64,000 nucleotides of DNA from Mycoplasma anserisalpingitidis. Lineage in GTDB: Bacteria; Bacillota_I; Bacilli_A; Mycoplasmatales; Metamycoplasmataceae. Every line of letters begins with the position of its first letter. Position 1 is the first letter of the stretch. Position numbers and translations under genes: made by a program. Positions 14,380 through 25,784 of this stretch are shown here, in pieces. The notes below the pieces were generated by a model. It did not search any database. It was given only the letters and a program-made list of their open reading frames with translations, and was not told the DNA's origin. The stretch lies in assembly GCF_007858495.1 (NCBI RefSeq), contig NZ_CP041663.1, positions 372,001-436,000 on the forward strand, given 5' to 3'.

Positions 14380-16026
14380 ATGTACATTTGAATTTTTATC
14401 TTAATAATTTTAATTTTGTTTATATTACTTGTTGTCAGCGGAATAATATCAATACTAATATTTCATTATGTTAATGGACGTTCTAATAGTGGACTGATAC
14501 TATTTAAAATTGATTCAATAAACAAACGTGTTCTAAGATTTAGTGAAACTGAAAAATTATTACCTACACCTTTAGACTATAAAAAAGGAAAATTTGAAAT
14601 ATACAACTATCTTCCGTTGAATGATTTTTTAGAGTTTTTTGATCATCAAACTACTTCGTTGATTAAAGATGTTCTAGATAATAATCTTCAGAGAAGAGTT
14701 TTTATAACAGCTCAATTAAATAACAATATAAAAATTAAAAAAACGTTCTTGGAATCTCTTATAACTAAGATCGATAAAAAAACAAGAAGAAATGAAAATA
14801 TCCTTTACAACTTGAATATTGTACCTCTAGATGATGGAAGCTATTATTGCAGTATAAATTGATTCTTAAATGAAATTTCCAAATCAAAAACTCTGTACAA
14901 AAATGAAAAAAATGAATTTGTTAAATATGTAAAAGGTCCTTTTTTATGTATCTCGATATTAAAAAAACCTTACTATTTTATTAATAAAGTTACAAAAAAC
15001 GAAAAAATCAAAATTATTAAAAAATTAAAGCTTAAAGTACATTATGTTTCAGTTCATGAGACTGAAGAATTACTGATGTTTATTGTCAAAATACCAAAGA
15101 AACAAAAATATGATGCTTTAATTAAATCTATAAAAAGTTTAAATCAATCAACATTATTTAAAAAAATAATTGATGTCATATCAATTCAAGAATTTAAGAA
15201 GATTATTGATAATTATGAATTTGAAGTTTTATTAAATAAATCTAGATACTGCTTATATAATCTTAAAAATCGAAATGATCCTGAACAGTTCTCTGTTTAT
15301 CAAATTTTAAGTGATTATAAGGAAGGATTCGATAAGTTTAGTAATGAGTACAATAATTTATTGGAATTAAATAAAAATCTAAAATACAAAATCAAAAAAT
15401 TACCTATATTAAGTTACAAAAGTTTACAAAAAACTAAATATGAAGTTGTAAATTTTGAGTATCCTTCTGTTGATAAAAACACAATTCATTTTTTTAATAA
15501 AATACCTTACATTAGATACAAATTTGAAGATTTACAAATTGAAAATTACTTTAGAAATAATGAATTTAATGAATATAACCAAAACAAGCAAAATAAGAAA
15601 ATAATCATCCCAATCTCTGAGCAAAATTTTCTTAACATTTCTGCCGAAATAGTTCCAAAAAATGTTATTTTAATGATTTACTCATTTGATAACAGTTTTG
15701 ATTACACAAAATTATTATTTAAATTTGATGAATTTAGAAGTAGGGATATGGAATGTGCTATTTATATCAATAAGATAACAGGTCAATTAATGAATTTAAT
15801 GAATAATAAATTCGTAAACCCTATAATTATTGGTAAAAATATAACAACTAAAATCAATCAGCAAAAAGTGTTTTTTGATTGCATGAACATATACGAAGTT
15901 TCTAAATCAATTGATGCTAAATTGATTTATGAAATCGAATCATTAAATTTTGATAATTATCACGTAGAAAAACTAGGTATTAACTCCTTTTATTCTGAAC
16001 ATGATCTAAATCATGAGATAAAATAA
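14380..16026 (+). CDS. Uncharacterised membrane-anchored protein
   Basis: A 548-residue protein beginning two bases after pcrA. The N-terminal 30 residues form one membrane helix (IWIFILIILILFILLVVSG). The remainder is soluble, Lys/Asn/Ile-rich and mixed alpha/beta, with segments such as GKFEIYNYLPLNDFLEFFD and MIYSFDNSFDYTKLLFKFDE. The first part faintly recalls a PAS-like sensory fold, and the whole recalls degenerate GGDEF/EAL signalling proteins; neither can be asserted. No catalytic motif is seen. No ribosome site is clear, so it is probably translated by coupling to pcrA. A strong terminator follows. Confidence 0.75.
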
Positions 16027-16058
16027 AAGCCAAAGGAAAAATAAACTTCGGCTTTTTT
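16027..16058. terminator. Bidirectional terminator
   Basis: Stem AAGCCAAAG with CTTCGGCTT (one mismatch), flanked by TTTTTTATTTT downstream on the plus strand and by TTTTATTTT on the minus strand. It sits between the convergent 14.4-kb operon and the CNNM gene, only 8 nt from the latter's stop. Confidence 0.8.
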
Positions 16059-16065
16059 ATTTTAT

Positions 16066-17304
16066 CTATAAGCGATTTACTTCAATAACGGCATATTTAT
16101 TATTCTTATTTTTTGTTTCAATAACTTTAAATGTAGCTACATCTTCAAAGCTATATTTTAAGTTTTTAATCAATCTAACTCTTTTAGAACGATTTAACAT
16201 TCATTCTGACAATGTTAAATTCAACTCATCTTCGTCAAGTTTATCAATATCTAATTCAAGTTGCTTGAAAATATCTTTCATTAAAACATTTGATTTAACT
16301 CTTGATTTTTCTAGACTTATTTCATAAATATCTTCAACTTCATCAGTTTCATCATAAATTTCTCCAACTAACTCTTCAATAATATCTTCAATTGTGATAA
16401 TTCCAATAACATCTGTTGAACTATTGTTTTCAACAACAAATGCCATTTGTGCTTTAGCATATCTCATTTTTTCTAGTGCACTCGAAAGAATTGAATTAGC
16501 TGAAATATATGGTACTGATTTAATAAAATCAATAACTTTACCTTTTTTAAGGTGGTAAATATCTTTTAATATTACAATACCAATAAGTTTTCCATCTTTG
16601 CTTTCTACTGGTAATCTAGAATAATTAGAATCTTTGAATACTTCAAGAGCATCTTCAATCGAACTATTATATTTAATTGTTACAACTTCTTTAAGTTTTA
16701 CATAGTGTTGGATAACTTTAATTGAGTCTAAATCTAATGCATTTTGAGCTAGCAAACTTTCACCTTTTTGAAGAACTCCTTCTTCTTTAGCTATATCTAT
16801 CATTGTTTTAAGCTCATCTTCAGAGTTAGTGATATAAACTTTTTTACCCAATTTACTAATGGGATAGGCAATTATAAAGAAAACTCAATTGAAAAATTCA
16901 ATTAATCACGAAAAGTTTTTTAAATAGAAAAATGGATTTGCTTTAGCAATCATTTTTGGCATGATTTCACCAATTAAAACAATAATCGGAGTAACAACTA
17001 AAGTTGCAACAATCGCAACAAGCCCTTGATCATTTAAAATAATTTGACTCAGTAATAGAGAAGTTAAAGTTGAAGAACTAATATTAACAATATTATTACC
17101 AATCAATACTGTACTTAAAACCTGATTGTATTTCTTCAGATGTCTTTGAACTAATTTAGCTCCACGTTCCTTGTTTTCAACCATTTGCATAACTTTAGCA
17201 GCAGAAATTGATGTATAAGCTGTCTCTGCTCCACTGAAAATACTACTTAAAATAAATAGCATAATTAAAACTATTAATAAAATTATTTTGACATAGTTAG
17301 GCAT
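16066..17304 (-). CDS. CNNM/CBS-domain transporter (CorC/HlyC-type)
   Basis: A 412-residue membrane protein of the CNNM (DUF21) family, which handles Mg or other cation efflux. Four membrane helices (about 5-135) include SGAETAYTSIS near the start. Two CBS domains follow (VVTIKYNSSIEDAL with SRLPV, then VPYISANSILSSA with IGIITIEDIIEELVGEI). The end is a small CorC_HlyC domain finishing KYAVIEVNRL. The frame passes a UGA(Trp) near the end, giving a longer protein than the standard code suggests. GGAGGTAAGAA precedes the ATG. The start overlaps the stop of a 27-codon small ORF behind dnaB. Confidence 0.88.
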
Positions 17305-17380
17305 TTCTTACCTCCATATCAAAAACTTTAAAACTAATTTCATTTATTAAAAAACTATGATAACAGGGGGATTCACCCAT
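17297..17380 (-). CDS. 27-residue small ORF coupled to the CNNM gene
   Basis: A small frame (MGESPCYHSF to EVRNA) between dnaB and the CNNM gene. It has a strong ribosome site, AAGGAG, five nt before the ATG, which itself overlaps the end of dnaB. Its TAA lies inside the first codons of the CNNM gene (8-nt overlap), and the CNNM ribosome site lies within it. This geometry suggests a translated coupling or leader peptide. No homology is recognised, so expression is unproven. Confidence 0.4.
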   Translation of the reverse strand: MGESPCYHSFLINEISFKVFDMEVRNA

Positions 17381-17389
17381 GATTACTCC

Positions 17390-18814
17390 TTAATTATTTT
17401 CTTTTTTTATCATTTCGCTGAAACGACTAATATTCATTTGAAATCTTAATTTCTTTGTGTCTGTAGCACCAGAACGATATTTAGCAATAATAATCTCAAC
17501 CTCTGATCCGGCCGCTTGTTCTTGTTCTTTAGTTAAAAAAGAGTTATTCTTTTTATTCCTATTGTAATAATCATCTCTATACAAGAAGAATATCATATCA
17601 GCATCTTGTTCAATTGCACCACTTTCACGTAAATCACTCAATAGCGGTCGTTTATCTTCTCTATTTTCAACTGAACGAGAAAGTTGTGAGAGAGCTATAA
17701 CTGGAACATTTAATTCACGTGATAATTGCTTAAGTGATCTAGAGATTTTTGAAACTTCATTTTGTCTATTATCTCTATTATTACCTTCGATAGATAAAAG
17801 TTGAAGGTAGTCAATAACAATCAAATCCAATCCAATAGTTCTCTTTAACTTTCGAGTCTTTCACATTATTTCGCCTAATGCAGATGTAGTTGACTCATCT
17901 ATATAAAGTGGAAGTGGATCGATAGTGCTATATTTAGCTGTAGAAATTATATTTCACTCTTCAGGTGTGATAAATTGAGGTTTTTTTAATTTGTTTCCAT
18001 CTATTTCAGCTAAAGAGGCGTATATTCTGGACATAAGTTGCAAATCAGACATCTCTAAACTGAAAAAAGCGACTTTTTTTCCTACTCTAGCTGCATTTGT
18101 AGCAATATTTAAAGCAAAAGCAGTTTTACCCATAGCAGGACGTGCTGCAATTATAATTAATTCACCACCTTTAAAACCTTGAATCGCTTTATCCAAGTCA
18201 CTAAAACCTGTTGGAACACCAAAAAGTTCATCTATGCTTGCATTTCTTCTCTTATTAAGATCCATAAAATATTCATCAGAAATTTCTCGAGCAGACTTAA
18301 AATCATTAATTCTAGCTATTTCAGATGCTTCAGAAATTTTCATTTCAAGTAAAGGAACAAAAGTTTCTAAATTTGTATCTGGATCAGTTTTAACTTTATA
18401 TAGCATTGATTCTAATGTGTTTTCAACGTCTCTGAGTGCACTTAAACGATTAAGTTGTTGAAAATATTGAACTCTATTTACAACTAATGATGCATTTATA
18501 ACTAAATCATGGATATAATCCATGTTTATTTCACTATTAGAACTAACAAATGAGAGAATATAATCAACTAATTCTTGATATTCTAAAATACCTAAGTCTT
18601 GATTTGCTTCATAATAATTCATCAATGCATTATAAACAGTTTTATTTGCATATCTATAAAAACATTTTTCACTAAGGAAGTTTTTAGCTTCTTCGAAATA
18701 TTTTTTCTCTTTTGAAACCAAAAGCATTCCTAAAACTTTCTTTTCGCAAAATTCATCAAAGTGAATGGTTGAATTATTATTTTCAATTTGATTATTTTTA
18801 ATGCCTATATGCAT
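17390..18814 (-). CDS. dnaB: Replicative DNA helicase DnaB
   Basis: Hexameric helicase of the replication fork; 474 residues with UGA(Trp). An N-terminal DnaB domain (about 18-120) leads to the RecA-like domain with Walker [15 protein letters not shown] (about 225-238), Walker [14 protein letters not shown] and the arginine-finger region KYRSGATDT near the C-terminus. The start codon follows the rplI stop by two bases, with GGAAGT inside rplI as ribosome site. The order gdpP-rplI-dnaB is a conserved Firmicute arrangement. Confidence 0.97.
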
Positions 18815-18816
18815 CC

Positions 18817-19275
18817 TTATTTTACTTCCTTGATTTTAATTTCAATATAAACTTTTGCAACAATGTCATTGTATACTTTTACTTTTATTTCATGAGTTCC
18901 ATTTGAAACTAAGTGAATTTTTTCAAGAGAGTGTTTATCTAATTTAAAACCAAGATTTCTTAAATCTTTTTCAATTTGTTTTGTTGAAATCGAACCATGA
19001 ACATTTAAATTGAAATTAGCATCAATATTAGCTTCAAGTTCGTAAACTAATCTAACATTTTCTAATTCTTCTTTGATTTTTAGTGCCTCTTGTCTTTTTT
19101 CATGTTCTTTAGCACTAAGTTGATCTAATTTTCTTTCTAATGTTCTCTTTGTACTTTCATTGTAAGGTAATGCATAACCTTGACGAATTAAAAAGTTTTT
19201 TGCATATCCATCAGATACTTCAATAACTGTGTTAGCCTTACCATCTTTACAATCTTTAATTAATATCACTTTCAT
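18817..19275 (-). CDS. rplI: 50S ribosomal protein bL9
   Basis: Large-subunit ribosomal protein of 152 residues. The N-terminal domain begins MKVILIKDCKDGKANTVIEV and contains the typical GYAKNFLIRQGYALP. A long connecting helix (KRTLERKLDQLSAKEHEKR) and a C-terminal rRNA-binding domain follow, as in other L9 proteins. AGGAGGT lies seven nt before the ATG, and the gene overlaps the end of gdpP by 20 nt. Confidence 0.97.
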   Translation of the reverse strand: MKVILIKDCKDGKANTVIEVSDGYAKNFLIRQGYALPYNESTKRTLERKLDQLSAKEHEKRQEALKIKEELENVRLVYELEANIDANFNLNVHGSISTKQIEKDLRNLGFKLDKHSLEKIHLVSNGTHEIKVKVYNDIVAKVYIEIKIKEVK

Positions 19276-21244
19276 TTGTTTTACCTCCTACAATAGCTTG
19301 GATAATATTGTCTATAAACACATCAAGTGGTTCGTCAGTTACAGCGGCAGCTGTTCCAAAGTGGCCTCCACCACCTACGTCTTCACAAATAATTTGAACG
19401 TTAGTGTTTATTCCGCGAGCGCTCAATTTATATAAATTAGTATTTTCTTGCTTAGCAACAACAAAACTTGCTACACGTCCACTAATTTTTAATATTTCAT
19501 TACTTGCAATACTGATAATATCATTACTTACTTCAATGTCTTTGTAAGCTAAATAATATCCAGGCTTAACTTCTTGAATATTTTCAAGAAGCTCACTTAC
19601 AATTTTGTATGTTTTTTCATCAATTTTTAAAATTTCATTACTAATCGTTCCTTTTGCTCCTAAACTTTCTAAATATGAAGCAGCACTAAATGCTCTAGGA
19701 GTTATAGATTTAGTAAATTGTGCTGTATCTAAATAAATTCCATTTAACAATAATTGAGCTGTAAGTGCATCAATAGCATTATTTTCTTGAGTAAACATTA
19801 TAATTTCACTAACAATTTCTGATGCACTTGAAGCATTAGGATCAATATAACGGTTTTCTCTTAAACAGAAATCAACACTCGGTCCAACTCTGTGGTGGTC
19901 AAAAATAAATATATTATCTATTTTTGCATTTACTATAGCACTAGGATTATCGGTTCTATTTAATACAGAGTTATCGACTAAAATAACTATCGTTGAAGAA
20001 TTCGTTAATGAATTTGCTTCGGTAGGTTTAATGAATACCCCTTCATCTTTTAGGTTATGTTTTTTTATAACTTTTAATGCTGTTGAATCAAAAGTAGTGT
20101 TGCAGATATAAGCGTCTTTACCAAAATTTTTTGCTAACTTATAAATACCATATGCACTACCTATAGCATCTAAGTCTGCAAATTTATGTCCATAAATAAT
20201 AACGTTTTTAATATTTTTTGATTTTAGTTTTTGTTCAAGTTTATTTGAAATCAATTTAATATTTGTTCTACTGTTGTCAGGTAAAATTTCACTACTTGAA
20301 CCATAATAAACTGGAGTTGAAATATTTGAAAAAATTGTTACTTGGTCACCACCACGATTTTTTGATTGTAATAAAGCTTTTTTAGCCTGCTCTATTTTCA
20401 TATCAAGACTAGGTCAACCTTTAGCAAATCCAACAGAAACACTTATACGTTCAGAAACACCGATTTCTGAAAAATTTTTAAATGTTAAAAAGTTTGTAAA
20501 TGATTCTTTTTCTAATAGATCAAGAGTTTTTTCATTACAAACGATAACAAATTTACCATTAGTGTACTGTCTGTAAATGAAGTTATATTCGGGATTTTTT
20601 ACATATTTTTCAAAATTATCAACAATTGACTTATTAATATTAAATAATTGTTCTTCACTCAAGATTGATTGGTACAATTGATAGTTATCAATTTCAATTT
20701 CACCTAAAACAACTTTTTGATCTTTGAATTCACGAACTATGCTTACTTCGTTGGTTATATCTTTAATAGATATAATGTTTTTTAGCGACCAAACTTTAAC
20801 TTCATACTCAAAATTGTTGTGTGAAATATTAAAAGTATTAAGTCTAGGAAATTCTTTTGATTTATTATAATATTTAACAAAAAAGTCCTTTAATGATAAA
20901 CCAATAACATTTCTGTCAAATCTATTTTTGATAAAAGTACTTGCTCAAGTTATTCTTTCATCATTATTATCATAAACAATGATTCCGAAATTATTATTTG
21001 TGATAATTTCGTCAATATATGAACTGAATGATTTTTTAACTAATTCTCTACTTTTTATAAAGTTAGAAATAGCAAAATATGAACTTAATATGAATATAAC
21101 TAAAGCAAATAACAATGCGATAATTGCTATCCATTCCATTAAAATGTCATGATTATTTATACCTAAAACTAGTGATACAATAACTAAAACTAGCGAAGCA
21201 ATCGCTATGATTATTCACAAATAAAACTGCTGTTTTTTGTTCAT
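19256..21244 (-). CDS. gdpP: Cyclic-di-AMP phosphodiesterase GdpP
   Basis: Membrane-bound DHH/DHHA1 phosphodiesterase that degrades c-di-AMP; 662 residues, the usual size. Two N-terminal helices (about 8-62) are followed by a degenerate PAS region, a degenerate GGDEF domain (ending ISVSVGFAKGWP) and the DHH domain with GHKFADLDAIGSA (about 352-364), ILVDNS, FDHHR and the DHHA1 signature GGGGHFGTAA. Several UGA(Trp) codons fall in the N-terminal half. GGAG lies four nt before the ATG. It is first of the gdpP-rplI-dnaB-CNNM transcription unit; GdpP and a CNNM-type transporter in one unit suggests an ion/osmotic theme (inference). Confidence 0.95.
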
Positions 21245-21273
21245 ATTTCTCCATTATATTAAATATATTTATT

Positions 21274-21282
21274 ATTATACCA
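21274..21282 (-). promoter_or_regulatory. Extended -10 promoter for the gdpP operon
   Basis: TGGTATAAT on the minus strand, a perfect extended -10 element, 30 nt upstream of the gdpP start. No clear -35 element is seen, as is common in mollicutes. Confidence 0.55.
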
Positions 21283-21320
21283 AATACTATGTTTTTAAAT
21301 AGGTTAGAAAAATTCTAAAC

Positions 21321-21344
21321 AATAAAAAAGTAAGCTAAGCTTAC
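21321..21344 (-). terminator. Terminator of the PTS EIIA gene
   Basis: Stem GTAAGCT/AGCTTAC (21330-21344) followed by TTTTTTATT on the minus strand, starting 3 nt after the EIIA stop codon. Confidence 0.85.
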
Positions 21345-21347
21345 AAT

Positions 21348-21806
21348 TTATAATGGAAAATATTTTAGAAGCACTTCATAAGCCTGTTCTTGAGTCTTAG
21401 CACTCATGATTTCAACATGGAACTGATCATCTAAAGAATAATCAGCAATAACTTGGATAGAATCAAGTTGAATTTCACGATCTTCCTTGCTTAGCACGAT
21501 CGTAAAAATCAAATCAACTTTTACATTATCTTCAGCATCTCAGTCAATTCCGTTTTTTAGTATCGCTAAGGAAATTGTTGGTTTAATTACAGTTGAAGAG
21601 ATACCATGTGGAATTGCAATCCCATCATTTAATGCTGTTGACATTAAATTTTCTCTATAATTTAGTGCATTAAGAAATCTTTCTTTATCCTCAATGAATT
21701 TTGATTCACATAGCTTTTCAGCAATTATTTCTAACGCATGATTATGATCATTAACATCAATATCAATAAAAATTGATTTAGGATTTAAAAGTTCTTTAAT
21801 AGTCAT
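21348..21806 (-). CDS. PTS EIIA, fructose/mannitol (Ntr) type
   Basis: Cytoplasmic 152-residue phosphotransfer protein of the EIIA-Fru/Mtl/Ntr family. The phosphorylated histidine is His67 in DGIAIPHG, after the family segment YRENLMSTALNDG. The C-terminal third is reached through a UGA(Trp) and has the conserved helix and strand (VIADYSLDDQFHVEIMSAKT). No EIIB or EIIC partner gene lies beside it, so it may serve a distant permease or act as a regulator. It follows degV by 11 nt and ends at a strong terminator. Confidence 0.85.
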
Positions 21807-21817
21807 AAGATTTCTTT

Positions 21818-22666
21818 CTACTTATTGTTCAACTTAGGCATAACTGAAATACTAAAAGCTGAAGGACCGCAATGAATTGCGACAGCACCAGAAGTTGATT
21901 GAATTGAATCTAATACAATGCCAAATTCACCCGCCACTTCTTTAACAACATCTACAACTTTATGATCAAGTCCTCTAATTAGTCTAAAAGAAAATTCATT
22001 AACTTTTTCTACTCCACCGATTATTTTAACTAGTTTTTCAAATGTTTTACTAATTAATGAACTTGTAGTTCTCTTTAATGTTGAAACAGTAACTGATTCT
22101 CTATATTTAAGTAAAGGAATCATTTGAATTTTAGTCATAATGAATTTTTTAGCTCCAGTTAATCTTCCACCTTTAATTATGTAATCGAGGTTTACAGGTA
22201 AGATATAGGTTTGTGATTTTTCATTAATTTCATTAATTTCTTCAATAACTTTGTTTATGTCTTGGTTTTGTTCATAACTTCTTTGAGCATTTAAGGCTAC
22301 ATCAACAAATTGATCTCCACTAAAGAAATTACTTACAACATGAACATTTTGATATTCTTGTGAAATTGTTTTGCAATATCTTGAAGAACTACTAAGACTT
22401 TCATGAAGAATTAAAATAATCACATCATCAAAACTTTTCGACATTCTTTCGATTTCTGCTTCAAGTAAGTCCAATCTAGGAAGTGAGGTTAGAATATTGC
22501 TCGCTTTATCAATTTTATTTAATAAAATTTCAGGTTCTTGAAGTCCATCTTGAAAAATTTCACCGTCAATTTCTGATTGTAGCGAAAGAAATCCAAAACC
22601 TAATGAATTGGCTTGTTCTTTAGTCAAAGAACTAAAAGAATCAATTATAAAACCTAATTTTTTCAT
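21818..22666 (-). CDS. DegV family fatty-acid-binding protein
   Basis: A 282-residue DegV protein; relatives (FakB) present fatty acids to a kinase for phospholipid synthesis. The N-terminal FIIDSFSSLTKEQ, ILTSLPRLDLLE (fatty-acid pocket Thr-Ser), LDYIIKGGRLTGAK and the closing IHCGPSAFSISV fit the family. The ATG at MKKLGF is preferred; an upstream TTG is also open. Neither has a ribosome site. A TATAAT box ends six nt before the ATG, so the mRNA may be leaderless. Confidence 0.88.
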   Translation of the reverse strand: MKKLGFIIDSFSSLTKEQANSLGFGFLSLQSEIDGEIFQDGLQEPEILLNKIDKASNILTSLPRLDLLEAEIERMSKSFDDVIILILHESLSSSSRYCKTISQEYQNVHVVSNFFSGDQFVDVALNAQRSYEQNQDINKVIEEINEINEKSQTYILPVNLDYIIKGGRLTGAKKFIMTKIQMIPLLKYRESVTVSTLKRTTSSLISKTFEKLVKIIGGVEKVNEFSFRLIRGLDHKVVDVVKEVAGEFGIVLDSIQSTSGAVAIHCGPSAFSISVMPKLNNK

Positions 22667-22672
22667 ATATTT

Positions 22673-22678
22673 ATTATA
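22673..22678 (-). promoter_or_regulatory. TATAAT box next to the degV start
   Basis: A consensus -10 hexamer whose last base is six nt from the ATG, with no Shine-Dalgarno between. The spacing would start the transcript at or next to the initiation codon. The dUTPase-like gene at 53.1 kb has the same layout. Confidence 0.4.
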
Positions 22679-22801
22679 TTTATTTATATTTAAAAGCAAA
22701 ACATTTTTTAATACTATATTTTAGGTTAAAAAGTAAAAAACTTTTATGTAGTCGTTATTTTTTGAATGTTCAAATTCTAATATATAAAGTTTATTTTTAT
22801 C

Positions 22802-24280
22802 TTATTTACCTATGTAATAATATTTATCATTATTTCTTAATTCATTTATTAATTTAGTTTGAATATTTGGATAAAAATCAATAAGTGCCTTCAAATATCA
22901 ATTTCTTTGATTTTTATTATTAGTGCCATAGATTGCGTCAAAGTTATAAAAACTTGTATCTTTTCCTAAGTTATGAAATATTGCATAACTTCTTTGCTTA
23001 AAATAGTCTCATGCACCAGTACTATCTTTTGGATTGGTTTCAAATCAATCCCCAGCATTATAAGCTAATGGAGTATACATCGACTCTTTGTTATTGATAT
23101 CTCTAGGATCATAATTATTATTAAGTATTCATAACCTATTTAAGTTGCTCACGGTAGCTCCAAAGGATTCATCATATTTATGAAAGTTTGCGTATCTTAA
23201 ATCATAATAAATTTGATCTTTATATTTACCAAGAAATTTTTCTCAATAATTTATTTTGGCGCCGTAATTATAATCAAAATCATGCATTCACTCAGGTTTC
23301 ACAAGAAAATCAATTTTTTCATCATTAACATAGCTTTTTAAAATAACATTCTCACCATTATATGACATAAAGGATGGTTTTTGCAGTTTTTCAGATAAAT
23401 CATCCAATTCTGCATTTGTGAATAATTTAGCTTCTTCGCTTGAGTCAAAATTTATCTCTAAAATTGCTAAATCTATCATTCTATTTTCGAACATTTCTGT
23501 ACCTAATAAAATTACATTAGGTTGAGAAATTTTTATCTTTTTATCTTTATTTAATAAGGTAATAACATTATTTAATTTTAATGGTTCGCTAGTTCTTGAG
23601 TCTGTATTTAAGGTGTAAAAGTTAACTAATTTAGATTGCGGAACTAATAAAAATCACTTTGTTGGGTAATTTTCACTAACTTCATAATCAAGAAAAAATC
23701 CATTAAAATAAGTTATTTCCAATTCACTATTTTTAGTTTCTATTAATATGTTATTATTATTTTCAAATTCACTAGTTTCTAATAAACTTAAGTCATCTTG
23801 TTTTTTAAATCCAATGACATATATAAAAATATTTTTTTCTTGATATTTATAAATTAAAAATACTGAACCTAAGTCATCAAAAGGCACAAATGAAACTAGT
23901 TCAGTATCAACTCATGCCTTTAACTTTATATTTCTTTTAATTTCATCTAAAGTTAATTGTGATGGTAAAATTTCTTTCTTATTTCAATCTGAATTTTCTT
24001 TTATTTTATATTTGAGACCATAATCTCATAAAGCTTTATCTTCAAATTTGTCACTGAATTCAAGTTTTCTATTATCTAGTTCATGATCTTTTTGTGGATC
24101 CGCTCATAAATATCTAATATTAGTTGAGGGATCTCGATGTTCTTGTAATACAAGAACTGAAAAAAGTGATACTATAAAACCAACTGATAAAGTATAAATA
24201 ATAGTATTAATAGCAAAATAATTTCTAAACTTCTTATCCTTCATTTTGTTTCTCAGGTTACTAAAAAATTTTTTAATCAT
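22802..24280 (-). CDS. DUF31-family protein lacking the catalytic His and Ser
   Basis: A 492-residue membrane-anchored protein (helix at about 20-45). It is a paralogue of the gene just upstream. Both share FLDYE followed by YPTKW, a strand like DLAILEINF and the block YGxNxKxQxNWYLK near the C-terminus. DUF31 proteins are chymotrypsin-fold serine proteases that include the mycoplasma immunoglobulin protease MIP. Here the catalytic His of the T-N-x-H motif is replaced (LLVPQSK, Ser at about 216) and no GSSGS serine motif exists. It therefore looks like a pseudoprotease, perhaps a partner or substrate-holding subunit. Its ATG lies inside the stop region of the upstream gene (8-nt overlap), which implies translational coupling. 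Confidence 0.75.
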
Positions 24281-25778
24281 TTTTATCTTCTTTCATACTC
24301 AAATACGTTTTAATATTTGGTTTTATTTGTTTTAATGATTTTAAATATCAATTTTTTTGAGTTTGTTTATTACCATAAATTAAATCATATGACTCTAAAT
24401 TGAGTAAATTGAATATTTTTAGATTAGATAATTTATCTACAATATTATTTTTAAATTCTTGAATGTTATCTCATTGAAGTGGTGTGTACAAACCGATTTC
24501 AGAATTTCGGTAATCACCTGTTTTAAGAGCAACAAAATTATCTTTATATATTACAGAACCAGAACTCCCTAATCCGTAACTAGTTTGTGAAAACCCAAGA
24601 GAAGTTGTAATATCTAAGTATTTTTTATTATTAACATTTAAAACTTGATTTTTACTAATTAGATTATTGTACACCATTAAATTAGTGCTTAAATTCTCTT
24701 TATTTTGCAAAATATGGACATTAGTTTTTTCAGATACTTTTACAATAGTATTTTCTTCTAAGTTAAATAAATCTGTTTGAGTATTCATTTCTTCAAAAGC
24801 TTTGAAATTAAGATTACTATTTGAAAATCATCTATATTTATCTAATTCTGAAATTGAAGTGAATTTTCTTGCTTCTTCTTGATTTTTAAAATCCACTTCG
24901 AAAACACAAACATCTAACATATCTTCAATTTCTTGGTTTTTTTCAAAACTCAAATAACTTAAATCGCTTTTAAAAACATCAAATCCCATAAAAACTATTC
25001 TAGGATTTTCAATTCTGTGAAACTCACCATTATTTGATAAATAAAATTCAGAATCATATTCAAAATTTTCATTCAAATATTGATTAGTTAATTCATAATT
25101 ATTTTTGTTGCTAAAAATATTAAGTGGATGAATATTTGTTAGAAAATACCATTTTGTAGGATATCCATCATTATTTATTTCATAATCTATAAAAATCCCA
25201 TTTGCAAAGGAACTCTGATTCAATTCGTTATTAGTAATTTTGAATGAGTTAAGATTTTTTAGTAAATTATCATTGTTTATATACTTAAAATCTTTATTAG
25301 TCATAAATCCATCTATAATAATAAATACAGGTTTGAAATAAGAAAAATCAGTAATTATATTTGATGGATAAACTCAAGCAATAACTCTACCTAATTTTTC
25401 AAATTTTTGGATTTCTTTAACTCTAAATTCTGTTTCAGGGTACTTAAAAGATATAAATTCATTAATATTTTCCAAATTAACGTCATTTACATTAATTTCT
25501 TTGACTTTGTTATAATCTATTTCAAAACCAATTTCAGATAGATATTTTCCATATTGATTGTCTAATGTGTAACTTATGTCTTTTTCAATAAATAATTTTG
25601 CTATATTAGAAGTTGTTTCATAATTTCCTCTATATTTTCTTGCAGATGCTAATATTAAAGATCTTTTGTCCGGAAGACCTCCACTAGCAATTTCCGCAAC
25701 CATAAGTATGAATTCAAAGAATAAAATTCCACCACCTAATGCCGCATATTTCATATTATTTTTATTAAATTTCTTCAT
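24273..25778 (-). CDS. DUF31-family serine protease, active-site motifs intact
   Basis: A 501-residue protein with one N-terminal membrane helix (about 10-32). The DUF31 fold is recognised by FIDYEINNDGYPTKWYFLTN with His217 in the TNIH motif, an Asp-containing strand (LDVCVFEVDF) and GSSGS (404-408) as the nucleophile motif; together they make a complete Ser-His-Asp set. Relatives cleave host immunoglobulin when paired with an antibody-binding protein, but this one is shorter than MIP and the neighbour is not recognisably MIB. It is the middle gene of an overlapping three-gene operon. The ribosome site is weak, so coupling to the gene before is likely. Confidence 0.8.
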
Positions 25779-25784
25779 AGAAAA

